From NCBI RefSeq assembly GCF_900167535.1, contig NZ_FUYE01000005.1, positions 62,001 through 126,000 on the forward strand: 64,000 nucleotides of DNA, read 5' to 3'. The notes under the pieces were generated by a model that was given only the letters and a program-made list of their open reading frames with translations, was not told where the DNA came from and ran no database searches. The DNA is from Prosthecobacter debontii. Lineage in GTDB: Bacteria > Verrucomicrobiota > Verrucomicrobiia > Verrucomicrobiales > Verrucomicrobiaceae. Shown here piece by piece: positions 50,792-60,999 of this stretch. Every line of letters starts with the position of its first letter. Within the stretch, counting starts at the first letter, position 1. The position numbers and the translations under genes were made by a program.

Positions 50792-52747
50792 ATGGCGAGG
50801 CGGCAGACATGGTCCATGCGCACGTTGTTACCGGGCATCTCGCCAGCAGCGAGCGGCCTCGCTATCCTGACGGCTGGCCTCGTGCTTGTAGGTTGGGCGT
50901 TGGATATTGAATCGTTGAAGCGTGTATTCCCCGGGTTGGTCTCGATGAATCCACTTACGGCCATTGCCTTTTTGTTGGCGGCCGTTTCCCTTGAAATACA
51001 GAGAAAAAGTGGACTGGGACGTTACAATTTGTGGGCGGAGATTCCAGCGGTCATCGTTCTGATCATCGGGGGGCTCCGCTTGATCGGGTATGTCTTCGAT
51101 TGGTCTTGGGGATTGGATCAAATCCTGTTTTCTGACAAGCTGGTGAATGACCAATCCGGCCAAGACAACCGCATGTCCCCGAATGCCGCTTTGGGGTTTG
51201 CTTTTCTTGGAACGGGTTTAGCCCTTGTGAATCTCCGCACCCGCAGCGGTTTTCGCCCCGCAGAGATCTGCGGGGCATCCGTGCTGGCCATCTCGCTCCT
51301 CGCCCTTTTAGGCTATCTCTACAGGGTCACTTGGCTCTATGAGTTTGGAGCTTTCATTCCCATGGCCTTACACACGGCCGTGTTGTTTCAAGTGCTGGCG
51401 GTTGGCCTCCTGTGTGTCAGACCGGAGAGAGGTTGGATGGCATTCATTATTAGCGACAGTCCGGGAGGCTCGTTGGTCAGGCATCTTTTCCCGCTATTGG
51501 TTCCCGTTTTGGTCGTGCTCGGTTGGGCACGCTTAGCAGGGGAGCGGCATGGCTACTTTGAGGCCGAGATGGGCACCACCCTTTATACTATTACCACGAT
51601 CTCCATGGTCAGCAGTCTCATCTGGTGGAGTGCTCGATCCTTGCACCGGTCCCACAAGCAAAGGATCCGGGTCGAGAAAGAACTTGAGGGTTTTTTTACC
51701 GTCTCGCTCGACATGCTGTGCATCGCCAGCAAGGATGGTTATTTCAAGCGGATCAATCCCGCTTTCAGCCAAACACTTGGCTATACTGAGGAGGAGCTAC
51801 TCTCCCGGCCCTTTGTCGAGTTCGTGCATCCCGAGGATCTGGAGCGCACTCGGGCTGAGACGGGGCAGGTAAGCGGCGGGCAGTCCTCGGATCATTTTGA
51901 GAACCGCTATCTCTGCAAGGACGGTTCCTGGAAGTGGCTGTGGTGGAAGGGGCGTAATCTCGAGGAAACCGGCCTGATCTATGCCACTGCCCGTGACATC
52001 ACCGAACAAAAAGAAGCGGAAGAAAAGATCCGCCGCCTGAACCGCATGCTCGAAGAAAGAGCTGCGCAGTTAGACGCAACGAATCAAGAATTGGAAGCCT
52101 TCAGCTATTCCGTTTCGCATGATCTCCGTGCACCTCTGCGAGGCATTGCGGGATTTGCCCAGGCCCTGGAGGAGCATGCGGACGCGTCTTTGGATGACAC
52201 TGCTCGAGGTTACCTTATGCGGGTAAGGCGGGCCGCAGACCGAATGGGAAATTTGATTGATGATCTGCTGAAGTTATCCCGCCTGACTCGGGCGGAAATG
52301 AACCTTCAAAAAGTGAACCTCAGTGACATGGCCGAGTCTATCCTCACGCAATTGAAACAGCGCGAGCCTGATCGGCAGATCAAGTGGAAGATCAGTCCAG
52401 AAGTCACAGTGCATGCAGACGCGGCTCTGATGCGCATCTTGTTGGAAAACTTGTTGGAAAATGCCTGGAAATTTACTTCCAAGAAGGCGGATGCGTTGAT
52501 CGAATTGGGCGCTCAGATAGGAACTGAAAGCGAGCAGGTCTGTTATGTGAGGGACAACGGCGTGGGTTTTGACATGCGTTATGCCTCGAAACTCTTCGGT
52601 GCCTTTCAGAGATTGCATTCCATGGTGGAGTATCCTGGAACGGGCATCGGCCTAGCGACTGTTCAGCGCGTGGTTCGTCGTCATGGCGGGCGTGTTTGGG
52701 CGGATGCCAAGTTAAATGTAGGCTCGACATTCTACTTTGTGGTATAA
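50792..52747 (+). CDS. Membrane sensor histidine kinase (PAS-HisKA-HATPase)
   Basis: About 651 residues. Six to eight hydrophobic segments fill the first 280 residues (a multi-pass sensor of unknown ligand). A PAS domain follows (about 300-425: FFTVSLDMLCIASKDGYFKRINPAFSQTLGY), then a coiled coil, a HisKA domain with SVSHDLRAPLRG and His443, and an intact HATPase domain with LLENLLENAWKFT, RDNGVGFDM and GTGIGLATVQR. The C-terminal part is like phytochrome-type kinases. I use ATG 50792. The response regulator gene follows after 21 bp. Confidence 0.9.
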   Translation: MARRQTWSMRTLLPGISPAASGLAILTAGLVLVGWALDIESLKRVFPGLVSMNPLTAIAFLLAAVSLEIQRKSGLGRYNLWAEIPAVIVLIIGGLRLIGYVFDWSWGLDQILFSDKLVNDQSGQDNRMSPNAALGFAFLGTGLALVNLRTRSGFRPAEICGASVLAISLLALLGYLYRVTWLYEFGAFIPMALHTAVLFQVLAVGLLCVRPERGWMAFIISDSPGGSLVRHLFPLLVPVLVVLGWARLAGERHGYFEAEMGTTLYTITTISMVSSLIWWSARSLHRSHKQRIRVEKELEGFFTVSLDMLCIASKDGYFKRINPAFSQTLGYTEEELLSRPFVEFVHPEDLERTRAETGQVSGGQSSDHFENRYLCKDGSWKWLWWKGRNLEETGLIYATARDITEQKEAEEKIRRLNRMLEERAAQLDATNQELEAFSYSVSHDLRAPLRGIAGFAQALEEHADASLDDTARGYLMRVRRAADRMGNLIDDLLKLSRLTRAEMNLQKVNLSDMAESILTQLKQREPDRQIKWKISPEVTVHADAALMRILLENLLENAWKFTSKKADALIELGAQIGTESEQVCYVRDNGVGFDMRYASKLFGAFQRLHSMVEYPGTGIGLATVQRVVRRHGGRVWADAKLNVGSTFYFVV

Positions 52748-52768
52748 CTCTTTTTACTTCCGAAATTC

Positions 52769-53221
52769 ATGCACCCGAAAGTCATTCTCCTGGTTGAAGA
52801 CAATCCTGATGATGAAGAGCTGACCCTCATGGCTCTGGCGAAGAATAACATCCTGAACGAAGTCGTGGTCGCTCGCGACGGGGTGGAGGCTCTGGAGTAT
52901 TTATTCGGTGATGGCCCAGAGTCGTTTGCACAACGTCATGTGGTGCCCGCGATTATCCTGCTGGATTTGAAGTTGCCACGGGTGGATGGGCTGGAGGTGC
53001 TGAAACGCATCCGCTCGGAGGAGCAGACGCGCATGCTGCCCGTGGTGGTTCTTACATCTTCTCGCGAAGAAAGGGACTTGCTCGAAAGTTATTCTCTGGG
53101 TTGCAATAGCTATGTGCGTAAGCCGGTGGACTTTGCCCAATTCGTCGAGGCGACTCGTCAGCTCGGGCTTTACTGGCTACTGCTCAATGAATCACCACCT
53201 GTCAAACCGCTTACCTCATGA
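52769..53221 (+). CDS. Single-domain response regulator (Rcp1-like)
   Basis: A 150-residue CheY-fold receiver with no output domain. The acidic pair is in VEDNPDDEEL, the phosphorylated residue is Asp66 in LLDLKLPRVDG, and VLTSS and YVRKPVDF give the conserved Thr/Ser and Lys. The YLFGDG insertion after the second strand is typical of Rcp1-type partners of phytochrome-like kinases. Its stop overlaps the next start by four bases. Confidence 0.92.
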   Translation: MHPKVILLVEDNPDDEELTLMALAKNNILNEVVVARDGVEALEYLFGDGPESFAQRHVVPAIILLDLKLPRVDGLEVLKRIRSEEQTRMLPVVVLTSSREERDLLESYSLGCNSYVRKPVDFAQFVEATRQLGLYWLLLNESPPVKPLTS

Positions 53222-54264
53222 AACCTCTGCGCGTTCTTCTGGCTGAAGACTCAGATGATGATGCACAATTGATCCTCCAGCGTCTTGAGCGGCATGGTTA
53301 CGAGTGCGTGGCCAAGCAGGTGATGGCTGCCCTCGATCTGCAAACCGCTCTGGCGACAGAAAGCTGGGATATCATCTTGTGTGATTACGTCATGCCGGGT
53401 TTTGATGCGTTGGCGGCTTTAAAGATCGTCGCAGCGCATGGAGAAGATATCCCGGTGATCGTGGTGTCTGGCACGGTGGGGGAAGATGTGGCTGTGGCGA
53501 CGCTGAAGCATGGTGCGCGGGATTATATCTTGAAGCAAAATCTGACGCGCCTCGGTCCGGCAGTGGATAGCGAGCTGAAGGAAGCTTCCGCGCGCCGATA
53601 TGGGTTGCTCTTGGAAGCGATTGCGCGAAGCTATTCGGAGATTTTGGAAATGATTCTGAATGGCTCACCGCTAACGGCCATTTTGGAGCACATCGCCCAG
53701 CGCATTGAGCGGCTGAGCCCTCACGGAGCCTTATGCTCGATTTTACTGACGAATCCGGCTGGCACACATCTGGAGCATGGTGCGTCCCCTAGTTTGCCCA
53801 AGGAGTTCGTCCAGGCGGTCAATCCAGTGGCCATTGAAGCCGGAGTCGGGTCCTGCGGTCACGCGGCGGCGGTGAAGGAAACGATGGTGGTGGAAAATAT
53901 TCTTGAGCATCCCAATTGGCAGTCTTTGAAAGCTCTTGCCGAGAGACATCGACTCAAAGCTTGCTGGTCGGTGCCGGTTTTTTCATCGGGTAGAGAAGTG
54001 GTGGGAACCATGGCGGTCTATTATCGCACGCCGCGCAGTCCTCTGCCAGATGAGCTCGGCTGGGTCGAGTCAGCGGCCAAACTCGTGGGGGTAGCGATCG
54101 AACGAGGTCGCTCTGAGGCGAGGATACGCGATCAGCTCGACGAGCTACTGCGTTGGCAAAATGCGATGTTGAATCGTGAAGATCGTGTGCAGCAGTTAAA
54201 AGTTGAGGTAAATGAACTACTCCTGCGCTTGGGTGAACCGGTCCGGTATTCCAGCCAGGTGTGA
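53218..54264 (+). CDS. Response regulator with REC and GAF domains
   Basis: A 348-residue protein. The receiver (1-120) has AEDSDDDAQL, Asp56 in LCDYVMPGF, VVSGTVGED and ILKQNL. A short helix leads to a GAF domain (about 140-300; RLSPHGALCSILL, GSCGHAAAVKETMVVENI, ACWSVPVFSSGREVVGTMAVYY), and a coiled-coil tail follows. GAF domains of this wording (GSCGHAA) bind small ligands in related regulators. It sits between the single-domain receiver and the hybrid kinase, overlapping the first by four bases. Confidence 0.88.
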   Translation: MKPLRVLLAEDSDDDAQLILQRLERHGYECVAKQVMAALDLQTALATESWDIILCDYVMPGFDALAALKIVAAHGEDIPVIVVSGTVGEDVAVATLKHGARDYILKQNLTRLGPAVDSELKEASARRYGLLLEAIARSYSEILEMILNGSPLTAILEHIAQRIERLSPHGALCSILLTNPAGTHLEHGASPSLPKEFVQAVNPVAIEAGVGSCGHAAAVKETMVVENILEHPNWQSLKALAERHRLKACWSVPVFSSGREVVGTMAVYYRTPRSPLPDELGWVESAAKLVGVAIERGRSEARIRDQLDELLRWQNAMLNREDRVQQLKVEVNELLLRLGEPVRYSSQV

Positions 54265-54268
54265 GATC

Positions 54269-57200
54269 ATGAAAGCCCCTATTCCTGAAGATGAAGACGA
54301 GAGACTCGCCATTCTGCGCGAGTATGAGATCCTCGACACCCCTCCAGAAGAAGCCTTTGATGGCTTGGCGCAACTGGCTGCACACATCTGCCAAGCTCCT
54401 ATTGCCTTGGTATCGCTGATCGATGAAAACAGGCAGTGGTTCAAGTCTCAGGTCGGCATTTCCGTCAGTGCAGGGGAGACCTCTCGGGATACGGCCTTTT
54501 GCGCGCACGCCATTCTTGACAGTGGTCATGTGATGGAGGTTCCGGATGCGAGTCAAGACGCACGTTTTTCTGACCATCCCGATGTGACGGGAGAAATGCA
54601 CGTCCGATTTTATGCTGGAGCTCCTCTAGTGACTCGCGGAAAGCATGCGCTTGGCACGTTATGTGTCTTGGATCGTGAACCGCGGCATCTGACGCCTGCT
54701 CAGGTAGAGGCGCTGGAAACACTGAGCCGAAACGTGGTGGCCCAATTGGAACTCCGCAGGCAAGCGCGGCAGCTCGCACGTGAGATCGCAGAAAAAGATC
54801 GTTTCGCGAGTATTTTAGAGGAGCAGAACAGCCAACTTCTTCGCAGTGAGCAGGAGACGAGTCGCCTGTTGGATTTGGCCGAAAAATCCCGCAATGCTTT
54901 GCTCAGCGTTTTGGAGGACGAGCAGCGCTTGGGGCGCGAACTGAGGCGTTGGGCAGATGCTTTTGAAAACTGTGCTCAAGGCATCCTGATCTGCACGCCC
55001 TCGGATCAGAGTATCTTTGCCAGTAATAGTGCCTTAGCTCGTTTGCATGATCGGCCTTCGGGGGAGATTGCCGGGCTCAAGCTCAGTTCGCTCTATCCAG
55101 TCGATCATCACCTCGCCTTGCAGCAGCACATCGTTGAAGCGGATCGAGAAGGCCAAGTGCAGTTCGAGATGCCGATGCTTCGTGCTGATGGCAGCACCTT
55201 TGATGCTCAAGTGGATTTGGTTAGCGTTCGGGAATTTGAAAGTCCGCCTTTGTATTGGGTGGTGACGATTCAGGATATATCTGAGCGCAAGTTGGCTGAG
55301 CTGCTTTTGGCACGCACCAACCGTGCCCTTAAAATGATGTCGGCCTGCAATGAATCGGTGGTGCATGCCACCGACGAACAGCATCTCTTGGCAGAAGTAT
55401 GTCGACTTGCGGTGGAGATCGGCGGCTACCGGATGGCATGGGTGGGTTATGCCATGAATGATGAGAGCCACTGCATTCAACCCATGGCTCATGCCGGCCA
55501 TGAGGCGGGCTATCTCAAGCACATTCAGCTCAGTTGGTCTGATGCTCACCCCACGGGGCATGGTCCCGCCGCTCGCTGCATTCGCTCCGGTCAGACGGTG
55601 ATCTGTGAGGACATCTTCCAGGAATCCGCAGGATTTTTCTGGAAGGAAGAAGCGCTAGGACGCGGCTATCGCGGTATCGTGTGTCTGCCCTTACATGATG
55701 AAAAGCGCACCTTTGGTCTTTTGGCTCTCTATGCATCGGAAGTCCATCAGGCGGGGCCTGATGAGATTAAGATGCTTCATGAAATGGCCGAGGATTTGGC
55801 CTTTGGCATTCGCCACATCCGTAGTCGTCAGGAGCGGCAGCGCATGCAGGATGTGGTGTTGAAGGTATCCCAAGCCGTGTCGGCAGGGCATGGAGAAGAC
55901 TTCTTTCAGTCACTCACACGAAACATGGTGGAGGCTTTGGAGGCAGATGGCGGTATCATCGGTAGACTGGATCCGAAGGTTCAACAGAGTGTGGAAACCA
56001 GGGTTCTCTTCATGGATGGCCAACTTAAAGAGAATGTGCATTACCAACTCCCTGGCACGCCCTGTGAGGGAGTGAGCCTCGGCTACACTTGCATTTTTGA
56101 AAATGGTATCCAGACGCAATTCCCTGAGGATACGTGGCTGAAAGACAACGGGATCGAAGCTTATGCTGGCATCCCCTTAATGGATACGCGCAATGAGGTC
56201 AGCGGTATCATGGCCGTTTTTTTCCGGCATCCTCTGGATCACACCTCACTTGTGCACTCGACCCTCAAAATCTTTGCCGCGCGTGTGGCCGATGAGCTTG
56301 AACGGCAGGAAACTGACGAACGGATTTTTGAACAAGCCTCTCTGCTCGACAAAGCTCAGGATGCGATCCTGGTGCGGGATCTAGAGCATCGGATCACCTA
56401 CTGGAACAAGAGTGCGGAAGCGCTCTATGGCTGGTCGGCAGAAGAGGTGGTTGGTAAACGAGTCACGGATATCTTTTACCAATCAACAGGGGACTTTAAC
56501 GACGCCATCCACCAGCTCTTCCATGAGGGGGAATGGGTGGGCGAGCTGGATCAGTATGCCAAGGATGGTAAGCCGCTAATCATTGAGTGCCGTTGGACGA
56601 TGGTGAAAGACAGCGTGGGGAAACCCAAAGCGGTTCTTTGCATCAACACCGACATCACGGAGAAAAAGCGCCTGGAGCAGCAGTTCCTACGGGCGCAACG
56701 CATGGAGAGTATTGGCACTTTGGCGGGGGGGATCGCTCACGATTTGAACAACGTTCTCGCCCCGATCATGATGGCCATTGATCTCCTCAAGATGCGGATG
56801 ACGGATCAGATCAGTCAGGACATTCTCGCCACCATTTCACAGAGTGCCCAGCGCGGCGCTGAGATGGTCAATCAGGTGCTTTCCTTTGCCCGAGGCATGG
56901 AGGGGCGGCGCATGGATGTGCATGCTCACATGCTCATTCGAGACATCGAAAAGATCGCTCGCGATACCTTCCCGAAGAATATTCAGATCGTCACCGACTA
57001 TCATGAAAGCCTTTGGCCGGTGGTGGGAGACCCCACCCAACTCCACCAAGTGCTGCTGAATCTCTGTGTGAATGCCCGTGATGCCATGCCCGATGGGGGG
57101 CGGATCTCGGTCAGTGCCAAGAATGAGCGGCTGGATGAAAACTATGCGGCCATGAATCTGGATGCCACCCCTGGCCCCTACTTGGTTTTCCATGTCACCG

Positions 57201-57820
57201 ACACCGGCAGTGGCATCCCGCCAGCCATCATTGAGCAGATTTTTGACCCTTTCTTTACGACCAAGGAACTCGGTAAAGGCACTGGCTTGGGGCTTTCCAC
57301 CTCTCTGGCCATCGTGAAAAGTCACGGAGGCTTTATCCGGGTGACCAGCGAGCAAGGAAGAGGAAGCTCTTTCAGCCTCTATCTGCCCGCTCGGGAGCAG
57401 TCGGGCCAAATGGTGGAGGAAATGCAAGTGGAGGAACTGTCGCGCGGTCGTGGGGAGACGATTCTCGTCGTCGATGACGAGCTGACCATCCGCGAAATTA
57501 CTCAGCAGACTCTCCAGGCGTTCGGATATAAAGTCCTGCTCGCAGCAGATGGGGCCGAGGCGGTCACTCTCTATGCTCAGCATAAGGGGGTAGTCTCCAT
57601 TGTGCTGACAGATATGATGATGCCCGTCATGGATGGCCCTGCGACGATCAAGGTGCTGCGGAAAATGACCCCGAGTCTGAAGATCATCGCCGCCAGCGGA
57701 ATTTCGACCCAAGATTCCGTCACCCGGGCTGCCAATGAGGGGGTGAAGCATTTTGTTGCGAAGCCCTACACGGCGGACTCTCTGCTCAAAGTGCTGCGAG
57801 ATTGCTTGGATGAGCCGTGA
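54269..57820 (+). CDS. Large hybrid histidine kinase (GAF-PAS-GAF-GAF-PAS-HisKA-HATPase-REC)
   Basis: A protein of 1183 residues without membrane segments. Domains in order: GAF (about 20-165), coiled coil, PAS (about 230-350), GAF (about 365-525), GAF (about 530-690), PAS (about 700-810), HisKA with IAHDLNN (His824), HATPase with [22 protein letters not shown] and GTGLGLS, and a C-terminal receiver with Asp1115 in [11 protein letters not shown]. All catalytic residues are present, so it should autophosphorylate and pass phosphate to its own receiver. It starts four bases after the REC-GAF gene, so the four genes from 50792 form one operon. The signal is unknown. Confidence 0.92.
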   Translation: MKAPIPEDEDERLAILREYEILDTPPEEAFDGLAQLAAHICQAPIALVSLIDENRQWFKSQVGISVSAGETSRDTAFCAHAILDSGHVMEVPDASQDARFSDHPDVTGEMHVRFYAGAPLVTRGKHALGTLCVLDREPRHLTPAQVEALETLSRNVVAQLELRRQARQLAREIAEKDRFASILEEQNSQLLRSEQETSRLLDLAEKSRNALLSVLEDEQRLGRELRRWADAFENCAQGILICTPSDQSIFASNSALARLHDRPSGEIAGLKLSSLYPVDHHLALQQHIVEADREGQVQFEMPMLRADGSTFDAQVDLVSVREFESPPLYWVVTIQDISERKLAELLLARTNRALKMMSACNESVVHATDEQHLLAEVCRLAVEIGGYRMAWVGYAMNDESHCIQPMAHAGHEAGYLKHIQLSWSDAHPTGHGPAARCIRSGQTVICEDIFQESAGFFWKEEALGRGYRGIVCLPLHDEKRTFGLLALYASEVHQAGPDEIKMLHEMAEDLAFGIRHIRSRQERQRMQDVVLKVSQAVSAGHGEDFFQSLTRNMVEALEADGGIIGRLDPKVQQSVETRVLFMDGQLKENVHYQLPGTPCEGVSLGYTCIFENGIQTQFPEDTWLKDNGIEAYAGIPLMDTRNEVSGIMAVFFRHPLDHTSLVHSTLKIFAARVADELERQETDERIFEQASLLDKAQDAILVRDLEHRITYWNKSAEALYGWSAEEVVGKRVTDIFYQSTGDFNDAIHQLFHEGEWVGELDQYAKDGKPLIIECRWTMVKDSVGKPKAVLCINTDITEKKRLEQQFLRAQRMESIGTLAGGIAHDLNNVLAPIMMAIDLLKMRMTDQISQDILATISQSAQRGAEMVNQVLSFARGMEGRRMDVHAHMLIRDIEKIARDTFPKNIQIVTDYHESLWPVVGDPTQLHQVLLNLCVNARDAMPDGGRISVSAKNERLDENYAAMNLDATPGPYLVFHVTDTGSGIPPAIIEQIFDPFFTTKELGKGTGLGLSTSLAIVKSHGGFIRVTSEQGRGSSFSLYLPAREQSGQMVEEMQVEELSRGRGETILVVDDELTIREITQQTLQAFGYKVLLAADGAEAVTLYAQHKGVVSIVLTDMMMPVMDGPATIKVLRKMTPSLKIIAASGISTQDSVTRAANEGVKHFVAKPYTADSLLKVLRDCLDEP

Positions 57821-57926
57821 GCAGCGCAGGATGCACGAACTGAAATCTCTCGGAAAACTCCTTGCCCCACCTTCGTCTTGCCCTACCTGAGACGGCAGCC
57901 GCAGCCGGCTGGGCGCGGTTTCTGAC

Positions 57927-59312
57927 ATGTCCTCTTCTAAGCATCTCCATTTCATCGGCATCTGCGGCACCGCCATGGGCTCCACCGCAGTGGCTCTTCG
58001 TGCTCTCGGTTATACCATCTCCGGCTCGGACGAGAAAGTTTATCCCCCCATGTCAGATGTGCTGCGTGAGGCGGGTATCACGGTAAGCGAGGGCTACCTC
58101 CCCGAGAACCTGCCCGCTCATGCGGACGTGTATGTGGTCGGCAATGCTATCTCCCGTGGCAATGAAGAGTTGGAAACACTGCTGGAGAGAAAGCTGCCCT
58201 ATGTCTCCATGGCCGAGCTGCTGAAGACGGAAGTGATTCAGGGAAAGCGCAGCTTTGTCGTGAGTGGGACGCATGGCAAGACGACGACCACCACGATGCT
58301 TTCCTGGATCTTTGAGCATGCAGGGAAGAATCCGGGCTTCATGATCGGTGGGGTGCCGGAGAACTTCACCAGTGGTGCGCGCTTCAATCATAGCGATCTT
58401 TTCGTGATCGAAGGGGATGAATATGACACGGCCTACTTTGATAAGCGCTCCAAGTTCCTGCATTATCTGCCGGAATGTGCCATCGTGAATAACATTGAGT
58501 TTGATCACGCCGATATCTTTGCAGATCTCGATGCCATCTTGCTTACCTTTCAGCGTTTGCTGAATAGTGTGCCACGGAATGGACTGGTTTTGCTCAATGG
58601 TGACGATAAAAACTGCCTCGGCCTGAAGAGTTATGCACCCGTGAAAACGGTGGGCTTGGGAGAGAGTTGTAGCGAGCGCATCCGCATCACGGAAGCGACT
58701 CCCGAAAGCACGGGGTTTGAGATCAACGGCGTGCCCTTCAGCGTGCCAATGATCGGCGAATTCAATGTGCGCAATGCCGCTATGTGTGTTTGCGCGGCAC
58801 GCCATGCGGGCTTGAGTGATGATGAAATCCGAGCCGGGTTGGAAAGCTTTAAAGGTATCCGTCGGCGTCAGCAGGTGAGAGGTGTGGCGGGTGGAGTCAC
58901 GGTGATCGATGATTTCGGTCACCATCCGACGGCGATCCGGGAAACCCTGCGTGGTCTGCGTCAGCGGTATCCAGGCCAGCGTCTGTGGGCGGTCTTTGAG
59001 CCGCGCTCGAATACGAGTCGGCGTAATCTTTTGCAGAACGAGTTGATCGAAGCACTCAAGGAAGCTGATGGTTCCGTCATCGCGGCAGTGGCCAACCCTG
59101 AGAAAGTGGCCGCCGCTGAGAGGCTTGATCCGGAGCTTGTGGCGCGCAGTGTGAGTGCTGCGGGCAAACCCTGCTATCATGAGCCCGATGTTGCGGCGAT
59201 TGTGAGCCGCTTGAAGGGTGAGACCAAGTCAGGAGATGTGATCGTGATCTTCAGCAACGGCGGTTTCGATGGCATTCATGGGAAGCTGCTGAAAGCCTTG
59301 GGGGAAGACTAA
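57927..59312 (+). CDS. mpl: UDP-N-acetylmuramate:L-alanyl-gamma-D-glutamyl-meso-diaminopimelate ligase
   Basis: A 461-residue Mur ligase that joins recycled murein tripeptide to UDP-MurNAc. The start HFIGICGTAMGSTA is the Mpl-specific version of the MurC GIGGxGMS loop. The ATP site is SGTHGKTTTT with Lys118, followed by EGDEYDTAYFDKRSKF and DFGHHPTAI, and the C-terminal SNGGFDGIHGKLL. The meso-DAP use fits with lysA and a DAP-type wall. It appears monocistronic. Confidence 0.94.
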   Translation: MSSSKHLHFIGICGTAMGSTAVALRALGYTISGSDEKVYPPMSDVLREAGITVSEGYLPENLPAHADVYVVGNAISRGNEELETLLERKLPYVSMAELLKTEVIQGKRSFVVSGTHGKTTTTTMLSWIFEHAGKNPGFMIGGVPENFTSGARFNHSDLFVIEGDEYDTAYFDKRSKFLHYLPECAIVNNIEFDHADIFADLDAILLTFQRLLNSVPRNGLVLLNGDDKNCLGLKSYAPVKTVGLGESCSERIRITEATPESTGFEINGVPFSVPMIGEFNVRNAAMCVCAARHAGLSDDEIRAGLESFKGIRRRQQVRGVAGGVTVIDDFGHHPTAIRETLRGLRQRYPGQRLWAVFEPRSNTSRRNLLQNELIEALKEADGSVIAAVANPEKVAAAERLDPELVARSVSAAGKPCYHEPDVAAIVSRLKGETKSGDVIVIFSNGGFDGIHGKLLKALGED

Positions 59313-59363
59313 AGCCCTGTTTTTAATGCGTGTTGGGAGATGGAAGCTGCGTTTCCTCTCCCC

Positions 59364-60989
59364 ATGCTTCATCGGCGTCAGTTTCTCCAAACCACAGCGG
59401 CCACTCTGGCCTCAGTGCCTTTCTCTCAAGCGGAGTCAGCCCGTGCTAAGGCTCCCTTTCGAGTCATTTACAGCAACGATACGACGAACATCACCAGCTG
59501 CGTCAGTCCCTTTCACCAGGCACGACAGCCGTTTCGCAAGGAGATGCTGGAGGCGACGGTGGATGAAGTGGCGGGGCGTGTGGATGCCCACTTCCTCCAG
59601 CCAGGTTTAGGCATGGTGCCCATGTGGCCGAGTAAGGTGATGCCGCTGGAGCCTCATTATGCCTGGATCAAAGAACGTTATGGGGTCGGGCCGGACTCAT
59701 TTGGCAATTTTGTCATGAGGGGCGGAGATGTCGTTCAGATCTTTGTGGATCGCTGCCGGGCCACAAAGCAAGCCGCGTTCATCTCATTCCGGCTAAATGA
59801 TGCCCATCACAAAGAGTTCACTCACCCAAAGCCAGGAGATAAACCGGGTAGCAGCATGGGCATGAGTGTGACCCAGCACTATGTGGATCATCCCGAATAC
59901 ACGTTTAAGCAGGAATCCAAACGGGGCGCGGATCTCGTGCAGAACTGGATTCACGACGATGTGCGAGCTCAGAAGCAGGCGCTCATTACGGAGCTTTGTG
60001 AGAACTATGATCTCGATGGTTTGGAGCTGGACTACATGCGGTTTTATAGCTTCTTCGACGAAGCGGGTACGTCCCTGGCGCAGCGTCAGCAGATCATGAC
60101 CGGTTTTGTCAAACAGGTGCGTGAGGTCTTGGACCGGACCGCACGTGGCGGGCGCCGTCGCTGGTTGTGTGTGCGGGTTCCTTGTTTGCTGAAAGGGCTG
60201 GATGCGCTCGGGCTGAACCTACCCGAGTTCGTTGCTGCGGGCGTGGATATGGTGAACATCTCCGCCAGCTACTTCACCACTCAGCAAATGGAGATCGCCG
60301 AGATTCGAGCCCTCGTGCCTGAGCCTGCGTCACTCTATGTCGAGATGTGTCATTCCATCGCCAACGGCACTCGGCTGGTGCCTGGGTATGACACCTTTAC
60401 CTTCCGCCGGGCGACACCGGAGCAGTATGAAACCACCGCACATCTGGGCTACGCTCGAGGGGCGGATGGTGTGAGCCTCTTCAATTTTGCCTACTATCGC
60501 GAGCATGGGGGACCTGGACGTGGACCTTTCGCTGAGCCTCCATTCGAGGTCTTGAATAAACTGGGTGATCCTGCGCCCTTGGCCAAGAAAGCGCAGCATT
60601 GGTTCCTGGCCACCGGGTGGAACAATCCGTATGTGCGTCCCCCCATTTTACCTCGTGGCTTACGTGAGAAGAATCAGACTCGGTTTGAGCTCGATATGGC
60701 TCCGCCTACCGGGGGCTGGAAAGGAGAGGGAAGACTTCGCCTCCAGGCCGATGCCCGCTTAGAAGGTCGGGTGATCCTGGCGCGCTGCAACGGCACCGAA
60801 TTGAGTCCCCATGATGATGTGAGCGAACCTTTTGAGAACCCTTATCCGTCCTTGTTAGGCAAGCCTGAAACCTTGCGTGCCTGGAAGGTGCCTGCGGCCT
60901 TATTGAAGAATGGTCACAACACCTTCGAGTTTATCCATCAGAGTGGTAAACCTGTGACGCTGGATTATCTGGATGTGCGGATGGGTTGA
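59364..60989 (+). CDS. Tat-exported glycosidase-like (GHL10-type) protein
   Basis: About 541 residues. The N-terminus HRRQFLQTTAATLASVP is a twin-arginine leader. The main domain looks like a TIM barrel: YDLDGLELDYMRFYS carries an acidic cluster typical of glycoside hydrolase-like GHL10 enzymes, and MVNISASYF and PASLYVEMCHSI follow. A C-terminal beta domain of about 110 residues (FELDMAPPTGGWKGEGRL to the end) looks like a carbohydrate-binding or sandwich module. The substrate is unknown; a polysaccharide is likely. The start at 59364 is set by the Tat signal. Confidence 0.7.
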   Translation: MLHRRQFLQTTAATLASVPFSQAESARAKAPFRVIYSNDTTNITSCVSPFHQARQPFRKEMLEATVDEVAGRVDAHFLQPGLGMVPMWPSKVMPLEPHYAWIKERYGVGPDSFGNFVMRGGDVVQIFVDRCRATKQAAFISFRLNDAHHKEFTHPKPGDKPGSSMGMSVTQHYVDHPEYTFKQESKRGADLVQNWIHDDVRAQKQALITELCENYDLDGLELDYMRFYSFFDEAGTSLAQRQQIMTGFVKQVREVLDRTARGGRRRWLCVRVPCLLKGLDALGLNLPEFVAAGVDMVNISASYFTTQQMEIAEIRALVPEPASLYVEMCHSIANGTRLVPGYDTFTFRRATPEQYETTAHLGYARGADGVSLFNFAYYREHGGPGRGPFAEPPFEVLNKLGDPAPLAKKAQHWFLATGWNNPYVRPPILPRGLREKNQTRFELDMAPPTGGWKGEGRLRLQADARLEGRVILARCNGTELSPHDDVSEPFENPYPSLLGKPETLRAWKVPAALLKNGHNTFEFIHQSGKPVTLDYLDVRMG

Positions 60990-60999
60990 GCGGGATGTT

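Noticed and set aside
56837-57985. A 382-codon open frame antisense to the hybrid kinase
   Set aside because: It covers the HATPase and receiver domains that are clear in the sense frame.
58053-59180. A 375-codon open frame antisense to mpl
   Set aside because: Mpl is certain on the plus strand; the antisense frame is only a codon-bias shadow.
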